Below are positions 36,684-45,204 of a stretch of DNA of 64,000 nt, piece by piece. Under the pieces are notes generated by a model. It worked only from the letters and a program-made list of their open reading frames with translations. It was not told the origin of the DNA and ran no database searches. Position 1 is the stretch's first letter. Every line of letters begins with the position of its first letter. Source of the DNA: Paenibacillus kobensis NBRC 15729. Its GTDB lineage: Bacteria > Bacillota > Bacilli > Paenibacillales > Paenibacillaceae. Location: contig NZ_BILZ01000011.1 in assembly GCF_004000825.1 (NCBI RefSeq), positions 45,779 to 109,778 on the forward strand, read 5' to 3'. The position numbers and the translations under genes were made by a program.

Positions 36684-37049
36684 ATGAATCGGCCTATCAT
36701 GATACTTATAGGAACAAATGTTCTTAATGGTGGTGGGCATAATGATACAAACCTTGAAGATAGTGAGAGAAAAATCCACAGAATATTGTTTAATTTATTC
36801 CGCCTTGAACAAGGCCAAGTAAATATTGAGACACTAAGCCGGCTATCTCAAAGGTCAACAGAAGTAGTTCGAAGAACGCTCGATTCATTGGATCAGCTCG
36901 GAATGATCAAATGGTATGCTATTACAAATAGAGTGCTTGTGTTGGATACTGGGGAGCAGAGTAAAAAGCTGCATCGAGAATTATTAATTGGACTGGATAA
37001 AAGAACAGGGCGCCTCAATAGAGCCACCCTGCTTTTTATTACAGGCTAG
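36684..37049 (+). CDS. Small winged-helix-like protein in the island
   Basis: 121 residues. Residues 30-75 (RKIHRILFNLF...VNIETLSRLSQRSTEVV and RRTLDSLDQLGMIKW) resemble a winged helix-turn-helix. The ribosome site is weak (AGAGG 13 bases before ATG), and a start at the internal ATG 36699 is possible. AT-rich like its neighbours. It may regulate the island; no family recognised with certainty. Confidence 0.5.
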   Translation: MNRPIMILIGTNVLNGGGHNDTNLEDSERKIHRILFNLFRLEQGQVNIETLSRLSQRSTEVVRRTLDSLDQLGMIKWYAITNRVLVLDTGEQSKKLHRELLIGLDKRTGRLNRATLLFITG

Positions 37050-37121
37050 GCTCTGTTAAAGAATAGTGTTAACCATAATCATTTATTGAACCAACTAGAG
37101 AAAAATAATGGGGGAAGTAAC

Positions 37122-38003
37122 ATGTTAACATCAGACCAGTTAATTGAGTTCTTAAAAGAAAAAATCACACCGACTGATTCACCAATTGAATTACAAGAAA
37201 TATTAAAAGTGATTGTCATGGAAAAAGATGCTTTAAACGAGGCGCAGGCCGTGGCAAGAACTGCTAATATAAAAACAGAAGTAGTACGTAAATTAGATAA
37301 GTTGTTGGAGGATAACAGAAAATCAGGAACGTATCCTTGGTTTGATTTTTATGAGGGAACATCTTATATAAGAGGGCCTTTTCATATTGATTTGAGTGAT
37401 GAAGAATTTGTAAGAAATGAGAAAACGAAATTGGCAGTTCATTTTGATGGTATGAAGAGAGTATTGACAGGTATATCGTTTGAAGAATTTGAAGAAATAT
37501 GTGGTGCCATTTTGTCGCTTTTAGGTGCTAAAAACTGTAAGAGAACTCCCCATTCAAAGGATCAAGGAATTGATTTTTTTGGCACGATATCCTTATCCGA
37601 TTTGTCAAACAGTGAGTACCCCTTTGTTCAATTCCAACATAATTTTATTTTATGGGTAATTGGACAAGCAAAGCATTATCCCAATGGACAGGTTGGAACA
37701 GAAGAATTACGAAGTTTAGTAGGATCAATTTCTTTAGCGAGATTTGGTGAATTTGCCACTAAAGGCATGGTTTCTGATAATGTAAAGTTAAGAAGTCTTG
37801 ACCCCATATTTGCATTATTTCTGACAACGGGAGACTATAGTGCTGAATCAAGAAAATTAGCGGAAAAGTCAGGTATAATTCTAAAAAACATTGACGATAT
37901 CTCATATTTGCTTATAAGAAATGATATTGGAATTACTATGACCAACGGTATAACTAAGGAATCATTAGTACAGTGGGCAAAAGAAACAATAAAAACGAAG
38001 TAA
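37122..38003 (+). CDS. Mrr-like restriction endonuclease (PD-(D/E)XK fold)
   Basis: 293 residues. The C-terminal half has the Mrr_cat pattern: FEEFEEICGAILSLLGAKN, then QGIDFFG with the catalytic Asp (about residue 150), then GQAKHY (Gln-x-Lys, about 182), and a following helix. The N-terminal 100 residues have a helical part and DNA-binding-like segments. Mrr-type enzymes cut foreign or modified DNA without a partner methylase, which fits the absence of a methylase here. Start ATG 37122 after GGGGGAAG. With Fic it makes the island look like a defence or toxin module. Confidence 0.75.
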   Translation: MLTSDQLIEFLKEKITPTDSPIELQEILKVIVMEKDALNEAQAVARTANIKTEVVRKLDKLLEDNRKSGTYPWFDFYEGTSYIRGPFHIDLSDEEFVRNEKTKLAVHFDGMKRVLTGISFEEFEEICGAILSLLGAKNCKRTPHSKDQGIDFFGTISLSDLSNSEYPFVQFQHNFILWVIGQAKHYPNGQVGTEELRSLVGSISLARFGEFATKGMVSDNVKLRSLDPIFALFLTTGDYSAESRKLAEKSGIILKNIDDISYLLIRNDIGITMTNGITKESLVQWAKETIKTK

Positions 38004-38245
38004 TTCGATATTCATACGTGTTAGGTTTTAAGGAACGATGAAATGATTTTATTCTGAGTGACTGTTTCACTAACGGAGAACGATAGTTCACAACTAAGTC
38101 TTGATTTTTAAAAAATCACAAAAAAAATAACGAAATGGGCGGTCATGATCGAAATAACCCGAAAGCTGAGTTACGGTTAAAGACTGCATTCTCTGTGCTT
38201 ATGGAGAAAACGAATCATTAAGATGATGAGCGATGAACAATACTT

Positions 38246-38265
38246 TATGGGCGGCATGATGTAAT
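38246..38265. repeat. Right 20-bp direct repeat of the groEL 3' end
   Basis: TATGGGCGGCATGATGTAAT, identical to 34799-34818, followed directly by a hairpin terminator. Confidence 0.7.
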
Positions 38266-38273
38266 ACAGACTG

Positions 38274-38300
38274 AAAACCCTTGAGAAATCAAGGTTTTTT
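38274..38300 (+). terminator. Terminator next to the right repeat
   Basis: AAAACCCTTGA with TCAAGGTTTT around a GAAA loop; probably the ancestral groEL terminator displaced by the island. Confidence 0.75.
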
Positions 38301-38370
38301 GTCTTTATACGGACCATTGGTCACATTTCGTTAATCGAATGACCACATGATGATACATTTTCGAAAGCAG

Positions 38371-38411
38371 AGGCCTCTCACGAGTTCAGCGAACTTGTGG
38401 GAGGCCTTTGT
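38371..38411. terminator. Hairpin between the island and the LuxR-type gene
   Basis: AGGCCTC, CAC and AGTTC pair with GAACT, GTG and GAGGCCT around an AGC loop, followed by TTTG. It belongs to no clear gene. Confidence 0.55.
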
Positions 38412-38668
38412 TATCACCGGTCTGTATTTCTATCGCAGCATAGAAATTATTCATCTGTATGCATCACCAGCGAGAACGAGAAATAAATAGATCCCGAGTA
38501 CGAATTTCCTTCAACGTGCGACATTCTTTTCAACGGCGGCGGTATATGATTAACCACACAGATTACGAATGATTCAGACTACCTAGATTGCCGAGCTTAC
38601 AAGTGTATACACACACTTATACAGCTTGTTTTTGTGCTGACATGTCGTCACGAAGGAGAAATGCGCGC

Positions 38669-40717
38669 ATGCTGAGAGAGGATCGTCTTCACAGAAGAGC
38701 CAGCGAATTGGATAAGTTGGAGCAACATTACCTCGTCGGACGGGACCAAGAAATTCGACTTTTCCATGATAAATTAGATGCTGGTACGTCGGAAGGCGGA
38801 ATTATTAACGTGTTCGGGACTGGAGGCGTAGGAAAAAGTTATCTGTTAAATGAGTACCGTCGGCTCTCCTTGCATGCCCATGTGAAGTTTATTTTATTAG
38901 ACTGCAGGGTTTTTCCCGGAAACCCATCCGACTTTATATGGAATGTGTTGCGCGCGCTCCGCTATCCCATCCATCATATCGACAAAACGACAGATGTCAG
39001 CTTGCTAACGGAAGTCTGTTTAGAAGCGATAAGGGAAATGACCATCAGCTCTAAAATCGTCCTTGCCCTGGATACGTTCGAAGCGATCGGGGAAACCGAG
39101 CATTGGCTGAGGGAACATTTTCTGATTCACCTGAATCCAGAAGTTCTTATTATTATTGCTGGAAGGTTCCCATTGCAGGGAGCGTGGCGTGTCTCGCCCG
39201 CATGGCGCCGGCTCATTACCCGTCTGCCGCTTGCCGATCTGGACTATGATTCAGTCAAACAGTACTTGGAGCGGTCGGGCATTGAACAGGAGGAACGCAT
39301 TCGTTACATATGGAGGAGAACGAAAGGACATGCCCTAACCTTGTCGCTGCTCGCATCGACCACTCTAACTGAAGCGCTGCACAAGAGCACCTTCGCAGAT
39401 GAGAGCGGCATATTCGCACACATCGTAAACACTTGGCTCCAAGAGGTACCGGATCCCTTCATGCGGGAATTGGTCGAAGCCACGGCTGTGCTGCGCCACT
39501 TCAATCAAGAATTGCTGAGCCATGTGCTGGAGAAGCAAGTCACGACGGAGCAATTTCGTAAACTTACGGGATACTCCTTCGTTCAACAGGTCGAGCGCGG
39601 ATGGCTGCTTCACGACTTGCTGAGGGATGCGATCGGGGTTGAACTGCGGCTTCGCAGACCAGAATTCCATAACCGGCTATGGAAACGATGTGTCTTATAT
39701 TACTGCAGCAAAATGAAACAGTCGGCCCGAAGCAAATCGGCCGCTTGGGAAAATGCCGAAATTCTCTATTATATCGGCAACCATTTTATTCAATTTCTGC
39801 TGTTCCAACAGTCCATCTCCTATACCGTTGAGCCGCTTCATCCGTCGAACTGGGCGGAAGCCGAGCGGTATATCGAACGCAGACGCTTATCGGCGAAAGA
39901 CGGAATTATTACGTTCGTAGACCGGGAGACGAACGAGCAGGTCGAGTATATCATGTCTGCGAAGAACAGCCTCAATATATTGAAACAAATTCAGCTGAAA
40001 GAGCTGTATGACTTGGATCCTAATTGCATTCAGTTAATTCGAAATGCGGAAGGTATGGTCTACGGATTGCTGGAAATTATCCCGATTAATGAGGACACGA
40101 TGGACTACTTGATGTCCCAACCCATTTCGTCGGCGTATTTTACCCATTTGTCCGATGCGGTGAGGAATGAGCTGAAAGTACCGGGACACTTAAAAGCGGG
40201 TTACTTTGTGAAGACGCTCGACGTATATGATTACGCCGACGGCTCGATGATGCAGGCGTCCCTGTCAACGTTTATCATTCACATCCTAACGGCTGGTTAC
40301 GTCGTGGCAGCGCCCGTCGAAATCCCTATTTCATACGCGATTTGCACCAATCTTGGATTAGAGAAGGTTCAGGATGTCGTTCATTACGATTACGACGGCA
40401 AGACGCCAACCTCCTACTATGTCATGGACACGCGAGGCAGCAAGATTCATGACTATTTGAATAAGATGATTGCGACCTTCGGCCTGGCGGAGGAAGAGGA
40501 TAAGGATCGGGCTGCCGAAGAACAGGGCGGAATGCAGCGGTTATCGAAACGCGAGAAAGAAATTGCCGAACTATTGATTCAAGGGCGGTCCAACAAAGAC
40601 ATTGCCGTTCAGCTTTACCTTAGCGAGGTTACGGTTAAGAAGCATGCGGCGAACATTTATAAGAAGCTGGATATTAAGAACCGCGTTCAACTTGTGCACA
40701 AATACTCGGGTAAATGA
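38669..40717 (+). CDS. LuxR-family regulator with N-terminal ATPase
   Basis: 682 residues. The N-terminal P-loop ATPase of the MalT/STAND type has Walker A NVFGTGGVGKS (about residues 47-57) and KIVLALDTFEAIG as Walker B region. A long helical sensor middle follows. The C-terminal LuxR helix-turn-helix is LSKREKEIAELLIQGRSNK, DIAVQLYLSEVTVKKHAAN. I choose ATG 38669 after AAGGAG; ATG 38642 is an alternative. Such proteins activate nearby genes when they bind a ligand. The cupredoxin and multicopper oxidase genes directly downstream in the same orientation are the natural targets (inference). Confidence 0.85.
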   Translation: MLREDRLHRRASELDKLEQHYLVGRDQEIRLFHDKLDAGTSEGGIINVFGTGGVGKSYLLNEYRRLSLHAHVKFILLDCRVFPGNPSDFIWNVLRALRYPIHHIDKTTDVSLLTEVCLEAIREMTISSKIVLALDTFEAIGETEHWLREHFLIHLNPEVLIIIAGRFPLQGAWRVSPAWRRLITRLPLADLDYDSVKQYLERSGIEQEERIRYIWRRTKGHALTLSLLASTTLTEALHKSTFADESGIFAHIVNTWLQEVPDPFMRELVEATAVLRHFNQELLSHVLEKQVTTEQFRKLTGYSFVQQVERGWLLHDLLRDAIGVELRLRRPEFHNRLWKRCVLYYCSKMKQSARSKSAAWENAEILYYIGNHFIQFLLFQQSISYTVEPLHPSNWAEAERYIERRRLSAKDGIITFVDRETNEQVEYIMSAKNSLNILKQIQLKELYDLDPNCIQLIRNAEGMVYGLLEIIPINEDTMDYLMSQPISSAYFTHLSDAVRNELKVPGHLKAGYFVKTLDVYDYADGSMMQASLSTFIIHILTAGYVVAAPVEIPISYAICTNLGLEKVQDVVHYDYDGKTPTSYYVMDTRGSKIHDYLNKMIATFGLAEEEDKDRAAEEQGGMQRLSKREKEIAELLIQGRSNKDIAVQLYLSEVTVKKHAANIYKKLDIKNRVQLVHKYSGK

Positions 40718-40724
40718 TTGCTTG

Positions 40725-40760
40725 AAAAGACCTCCTTATTTCGATAAGGCGGTCTTTTTT
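40725..40760 (+). terminator. Terminator of the LuxR-type gene
   Basis: AAAGACCTCCTTAT pairs with ATAAGGCGGTCTTT around TTCG, followed by T. Confidence 0.8.
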
Positions 40761-40876
40761 AATGCAGGGGTATACCTGTTTTCTACCTGAATACTCCTTT
40801 CGGATAATATCGATTCTGCTTCAGCAGTGATAATTTATTGCTAGTTGCAAAACAAGAAGTAATGGGGAGGAACACT

Positions 40877-42079
40877 ATGTTGAAGAAAAAGGCAGGATTA
40901 TTCGTTCTCGCAGTTCTTTTACTGTTCACGGTTGGAGGCCAATTCGTATGGGCGGCGCCGGACACGAGCACATCACCGCAAAGCTGGGACGTTAACGTCA
41001 GCTTGGCTCAGAACAACGAAGTATCCTTGTTTTCCATGCAGCCCAGAACGTTGATCATCCATGAGGGAGATACAGTTAAGTTCGCGAACAACGGCGGATT
41101 AGCCCCTCATACGGTAACGTTCTGGGGCCAGACGACTCCTCCGACGGCGGATCAGATCGACGAAAGTTACGCCGCACCGAGTGCTCCGAGCGGATCGTCG
41201 TGGGACGGCCAGACGATGCTCAACTCCGGCATCTTCTTTCCGGGCCAGAGCTACACCGTCACTTTCACGGCAAGCGGCGTCTTTCCTTACCTGTGTCTCC
41301 TGCATTCATCGATGAAAGGAACCATTATCGTCGTTCCAGCGGGCCAGCCCATTCCATCCAAAGACGAGCAGCAGCAGGAACAGGCCGCTAAGCTGAAGGA
41401 ACTCGATCAGCAGTTCGCCGATCTTAAGAAAAGCCGAAGTGTTCCAAGCTACGAGAAAAACAAGAATGGCTCGATCACCTACACCGGGTATGCAGGATCA
41501 GGAACGCCGGATCTGATGATCAATCTCTATTCGCCGAGCACGTTCTACATCAACGAGGGCGACACGATTAAATGGGTTACGGACAGTCATGATTTTCAAT
41601 TTGTTCTGATCAATTTGCCTAAGGGATTCGCGGCAATCGACGAGAAAGGCGAATTCAATCCTCTGCTTGAGAAACCGGCAGGCGGTCCCGTATTCGACGG
41701 CAAAGAATTCGTGAGCTCAGGCGCCATTATGCCGGATATGTCATTCCAATTAACGTTTGCGAAAGCCGGCACCTATACAATTACCGATCCCCTCTGGAAC
41801 AAAACGGGCAAAGTCATCGTTGCGCCTAAAGGCGCAGCCAAGCTCGTCGTGAACAATGTTCCGGTCTTGACGGATGTCCAAGTGAAGCAGGGGCAGACGC
41901 TCATTCCAGCATCGAGCCTATCCCAAATTACGAGCGCAAAGCTTGTCGTTGGCAAGAACCTTACCAAATATACGATTAACAAAAAAACGTATGTGTCCGT
42001 CGTGGAGATCGTGAACGCGATTGGAGGCAAATACAACTGGGATTCCGTGATCAAAACGGCTGTAGTAACGACGAAATAA
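40877..42079 (+). CDS. Secreted two-cupredoxin protein with copper-amine-oxidase-like stalk domain
   Basis: 400 residues. Signal peptide 1-28 (GLFVLAVLLLFTVGGQF then WAA). The first cupredoxin domain (about 35-160) has a complete type 1 copper site: His in APHTVTF, and Cys, His and Met in YLCLLHSSMKG. A Gln/Lys coiled linker leads to a second cupredoxin-like domain (about 195-320) that lacks the Cys-His-Met end (TDPLWNKTGKV), so it probably binds no blue copper. The last 75 residues resemble the N-terminal domain of copper amine oxidases (YTINKKTYVSVVEIVNAIGG). Start 40877 after GGGGAGG. Likely an electron-transfer partner of the oxidase encoded 27 bases downstream. Confidence 0.8.
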   Translation: MLKKKAGLFVLAVLLLFTVGGQFVWAAPDTSTSPQSWDVNVSLAQNNEVSLFSMQPRTLIIHEGDTVKFANNGGLAPHTVTFWGQTTPPTADQIDESYAAPSAPSGSSWDGQTMLNSGIFFPGQSYTVTFTASGVFPYLCLLHSSMKGTIIVVPAGQPIPSKDEQQQEQAAKLKELDQQFADLKKSRSVPSYEKNKNGSITYTGYAGSGTPDLMINLYSPSTFYINEGDTIKWVTDSHDFQFVLINLPKGFAAIDEKGEFNPLLEKPAGGPVFDGKEFVSSGAIMPDMSFQLTFAKAGTYTITDPLWNKTGKVIVAPKGAAKLVVNNVPVLTDVQVKQGQTLIPASSLSQITSAKLVVGKNLTKYTINKKTYVSVVEIVNAIGGKYNWDSVIKTAVVTTK

Positions 42080-42106
42080 TGCAGGCAATTGGAGATGGGC
42101 TATGTC

Positions 42107-43507
42107 ATGCGAACCAATACCGCCAAAGCGTGGGCGATCCTATTGTCTCTGCTGTTGTTGCTTGCTGCCGGGTTCTCGATGAATGCGGTGAGCAGCGGTC
42201 TGAAAGCTTTCGCTGTCACACCGGTGGTTAAGAAGTTTCATCTATACGCGACGGATGGTTATATGACGCTTGCGGACGGTAAGAAAGCGTATATCTGGGG
42301 ATACAGCCTGAGCAATGTGAAGGGTACGGCTGCTTACCCTGCGCCGACACTTACGGTCAACGAGGGCGACCTCGTCGAAGTGACGTTAACGAATTTAGGT
42401 CCCGGCAAAGAGGGCATTCAGCCGTTAGCGCACACGATTCATTTTCACGGACTCGATACCGACCAACAAAACGACGGCGTGCCGGATACGCATCCCCCCG
42501 TACAGCCAGGGTCCAGCTTTACTTATAAATTCACGGCAAAGCATGCAGGTACCTATTTCTATCACTGTCATGTCGATACGGTGGAGCATTTGCAAATGGG
42601 CATGCATGGCGCTTTTATTGTGAAAGCAAAGAACGGGATCAAACAAGCTTGGACAGGAGGGCCTGTCTACGACAAAGAGTACGTGATGCTGTTGAATGAA
42701 TTTGATCCGGTATGGCATGCGGCTGTGGAAGAAGGGAAAACGTACGACCGCACCGACTTTCATCCCCGGTATTGGACGATTAATGGCAAGTCGTTCCCGG
42801 ACACATTAAACGATCCTACGACTATGGTCCACGCCACCGTTGGGCAGCGAGTCCTTATTCGGCTCATTAACAGCGGCTACGAGGAGCACAGCATTCATTT
42901 GCATGGCGTTCATTTTCAAATTATCGCTTCCGACGGCAGGCCGCTGCCAGCGCCTATTGAGAAGGATACGGTTTCGCTAGGCCCGGCGGAACGGTACGAT
43001 ATTCTGGTTGTATTCGATCAGAGCGGCGAGTTCCCTCTGCACAGCCATAATATTGTGGACAATACGAATGATGGCGTGTATCCCGGCGGATTGCATACGA
43101 TGATGTGCGTCGATCCGAAGTCTGGCACATCGTCAGGCGGCCATGCGGAGCATATGACTGGGGCGGCTGCAGCGGAGAGTCATTGCGGGAATGAATCCAT
43201 TGAACCTGGCGGAACGACCTCGAACAGTGCAGCAAATACGGCCAATAACACAAATGCGGCTAGCGTATCTGTCAACATCGGCGCACTGTCCGTCTCCGTC
43301 AAAGAGCTGCATGTCAAAGTCGGCGACACCGTAACTTGGACGAATGCCGACAGGCAAGTCCATACGATTACGAGCGATGATGGGCTGTTCAATAGCGGCA
43401 ATATTTTTCCGAAGGGCGCATGGAGCTATACGTTCACGAAAGAAGGGACGTATTCGTACGCCTGCACGATTCATGCAACGATAAAAGGCACGGTAGTCGT
43501 GGAATAA
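42107..43507 (+). CDS. Two-domain multicopper oxidase fused to a cupredoxin
   Basis: 466 residues with an N-terminal signal/anchor. Domain 1 carries HTIHFHGLD and YFYHCHVDTVEHLQMGM, so the type 1 copper (Cys, His, Met) is in domain 1. Domain 2 carries HSIHLHGVHF and FPLHSHNIVD, where the Cys is replaced by Ser, so it has no type 1 site. This matches the arrangement called type C two-domain oxidases. A linker with Asn/Thr/Ala runs and HAEHMTG leads to a C-terminal plastocyanin-like domain (about 370-466). There the ligand loop is YACTIHATIKG, with Ile at the usual Met position. Predicted extracellular laccase- or metal-oxidase-like activity; substrate unknown. ATG 42107 and 42095 are both possible starts. 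Confidence 0.8.
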   Translation: MRTNTAKAWAILLSLLLLLAAGFSMNAVSSGLKAFAVTPVVKKFHLYATDGYMTLADGKKAYIWGYSLSNVKGTAAYPAPTLTVNEGDLVEVTLTNLGPGKEGIQPLAHTIHFHGLDTDQQNDGVPDTHPPVQPGSSFTYKFTAKHAGTYFYHCHVDTVEHLQMGMHGAFIVKAKNGIKQAWTGGPVYDKEYVMLLNEFDPVWHAAVEEGKTYDRTDFHPRYWTINGKSFPDTLNDPTTMVHATVGQRVLIRLINSGYEEHSIHLHGVHFQIIASDGRPLPAPIEKDTVSLGPAERYDILVVFDQSGEFPLHSHNIVDNTNDGVYPGGLHTMMCVDPKSGTSSGGHAEHMTGAAAAESHCGNESIEPGGTTSNSAANTANNTNAASVSVNIGALSVSVKELHVKVGDTVTWTNADRQVHTITSDDGLFNSGNIFPKGAWSYTFTKEGTYSYACTIHATIKGTVVVE

Positions 43508-43516
43508 ACCCAAGCG

Positions 43517-43561
43517 GAAGAAGCTTTGCACGAGCTTGCTCGTATGAGGCTTCTTCTTTTC
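43517..43561 (+). terminator. Terminator of the copper-oxidase unit
   Basis: GAAGAAGC and CGAGC pair with GCTCG and GCTTCTTC, then TTTT. Confidence 0.75.
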
Positions 43562-43699
43562 TTTCTATAGGTATGGGCAGAACCTAGTTATTGGCGGGTT
43601 GTGTTTAATTTCCAGCTCATGGGTACAATACAAACTGGACTAATCCCTATGTGCCAGAATCAGGCGGCTTAAGCATACTGCATCGGAGTGAATGTTGTG

Positions 43700-44491
43700 A
43701 TGAATGACGGCCAGGCGCGAAAACCTAGAGTACTGCTCAGCGGTAACGGAGCGACCTACATATCGAGGCGCGACCCTAAGATCGTCTTATGGTGGTCGGC
43801 TGCTTTTCCCGGCTTCGGTCATGTATTGATGGGGCAATATGCAAGAGGGCTGTTGCTTACTTTAGCCGAAGTGATCATTAATACTTTGGGCCATATAAAC
43901 GAAGCGATCGTTTATACATTGTGCGGCCGCTTTGAATTGGCAACAAAGACACTGGAGCCCCAGTGGATGTATGGTTATGTCGCTGTATATTTCTATGCGA
44001 TGTGGAGCAGCTATCGTACCGCGTTTACTCTTAACCGGCTTAGCCGCTTATCGGAGCTTGAAAACATAACGATTACGAGACTCAAAATTTTCGCATTTGA
44101 AATTCAGTTTTTGGAAAGAAAAAATCCGGTGATGGGCGCTCTATGGTCGTTCGCGTTCCCAGGGCTCGGTTTTTTGTACAATCAGCGTATCGTACTAGGC
44201 GTCTATGCGATCGCTTGGTGGTGGATCAAAGGAACGTTGGCACATGCTTTCGAATCGCTCTTCTTGTTGTTTTCCGGGCGGTTAGGGGATTCTGTAGCCG
44301 TCCTTAATCCGCAGTGGTTGTTATTTATGCCATCGATATTAGGCGGCACCATATATTTCGCCTATATGCAAGCCATTGACCAGAATCGTTTGTTCATCTC
44401 CGAACAAGATCAGTTTTTCGCTGAACAATATGGGGGAAGTAAGGTCCACAGACTTTTCCAAGGCAGGGTGGAGGGCTATGTTAATCGTTAG
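43700..44491 (+). CDS. Multi-pass membrane protein, unrecognised
   Basis: 263 residues with six or seven hydrophobic segments. Two similar segments, AAFPGFGHVLMGQYARGLLL (about 31-50) and FAFPGLGFLYNQRIVLGVYA (about 150-169), suggest an internal duplication: PGFGHxLMGQY and PGLGFLYNQ resemble the turn of small TM2-like domains. The start ATG follows GGAGTG; GTG at 43688 is an alternative. The stop overlaps the next gene by fourteen bases. No known function; the operon partner is also a membrane protein. Confidence 0.65.
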   Translation: MNDGQARKPRVLLSGNGATYISRRDPKIVLWWSAAFPGFGHVLMGQYARGLLLTLAEVIINTLGHINEAIVYTLCGRFELATKTLEPQWMYGYVAVYFYAMWSSYRTAFTLNRLSRLSELENITITRLKIFAFEIQFLERKNPVMGALWSFAFPGLGFLYNQRIVLGVYAIAWWWIKGTLAHAFESLFLLFSGRLGDSVAVLNPQWLLFMPSILGGTIYFAYMQAIDQNRLFISEQDQFFAEQYGGSKVHRLFQGRVEGYVNR

Positions 44492-44957
44492 CACATTCGA
44501 GCATACTCTCCAGTTGGAATTAGCGTTGGCGGAATTGGAGCAGATCGGCATTAGCAAGGAGAGCCTGCTGGTTGTTGCAATGGATCCATTCGATAAAACA
44601 ACAACCAGCCCAGCCCATCAGGCGGAGGATCTGAAAGTTAGAGGATTTGAGGTGGGGATGGCTGTTGCAACAGGCGTTGGCGTTATTGGTGCGAGTATCG
44701 GGTTTCAATTCCAATGGGGACCGATTGTATGGGGGCTGATCTATGCATTGGCCGGATTCTTAATCGGGTACGGTGCGGTCTGGCTAATCCGTGTGAGGAA
44801 AGGGGGACGTCCTGCTACCCGTTCCCCGCGAAGGCCGCAGCCTGAGCTTGCCGTTATTGTCCATTGCAGCGAATCGAGGTCTGAAGAAGTTCGTCATATT
44901 CTGTGGCATTACCGGGCGATATCGGTTGGCATTGCAGCGGAACCTGCATCTTCATAA
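44478..44957 (+). CDS. Membrane protein with glycine-rich helix pair
   Basis: 159 residues. The soluble N-terminus (LIVSTFEHTLQLELALAELE) looks like a small regulatory domain. It is followed by two hydrophobic Gly-rich helices (GMAVATGVGVIGASIGF and GLIYALAGFLIGYGAVWLI) and a basic loop before a soluble C-terminus. ATG 44478 follows GGTGGAGG. Translationally coupled to the preceding membrane protein. Family not recognised. Confidence 0.65.
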   Translation: MLIVSTFEHTLQLELALAELEQIGISKESLLVVAMDPFDKTTTSPAHQAEDLKVRGFEVGMAVATGVGVIGASIGFQFQWGPIVWGLIYALAGFLIGYGAVWLIRVRKGGRPATRSPRRPQPELAVIVHCSESRSEEVRHILWHYRAISVGIAAEPASS

Positions 44958-44978
44958 GGATAATTCAACCTAGTAGCA

Positions 44979-45018
44979 ACTGCGTTTGCGGAACCTTTCC
45001 GTTAACGCAGTTTTTTTG
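44979..45018 (+). terminator. Terminator of the membrane-protein pair
   Basis: AACTGCGTT and CGGAA pair with TTCCG and AACGCAGTT, then seven T. Confidence 0.85.
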
Positions 45019-45204
45019 TGTGCTTATAGGGGGTGTGCTCCAAAAGTAATAGATAAACCTAAAGAAAACATAAATTATATTCAAACAAGACGACTAGTTG
45101 AGAAATATTACCTGCGTTTTCATAAAGAAAGTAATCGGATATGACGATAATTACTTTAATATGGGTTGTCATGAAATTGGGAACGAATTAGAGGAGAGAT
45201 GATA

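Larger units (their letters stand above)
38004..38668. other. End of the island and downstream gap
   Basis: No gene. Contains the right direct repeat (38246-38265), a terminator (38274-38300) that would be the original groEL terminator, and a second hairpin (38371-38411, AGGCCTCTCACGAGTTC with GAACTTGTGGGAGGCCT). The promoter of the LuxR-type gene must lie in the last 200 bases, but I see no strong match. Confidence 0.5.

Noticed and set aside
34885..38125. AATCACAAAAAAA as a second pair of island ends
   Set aside because: Low-complexity A-run; the 20-bp groEL-end repeat is far more specific.
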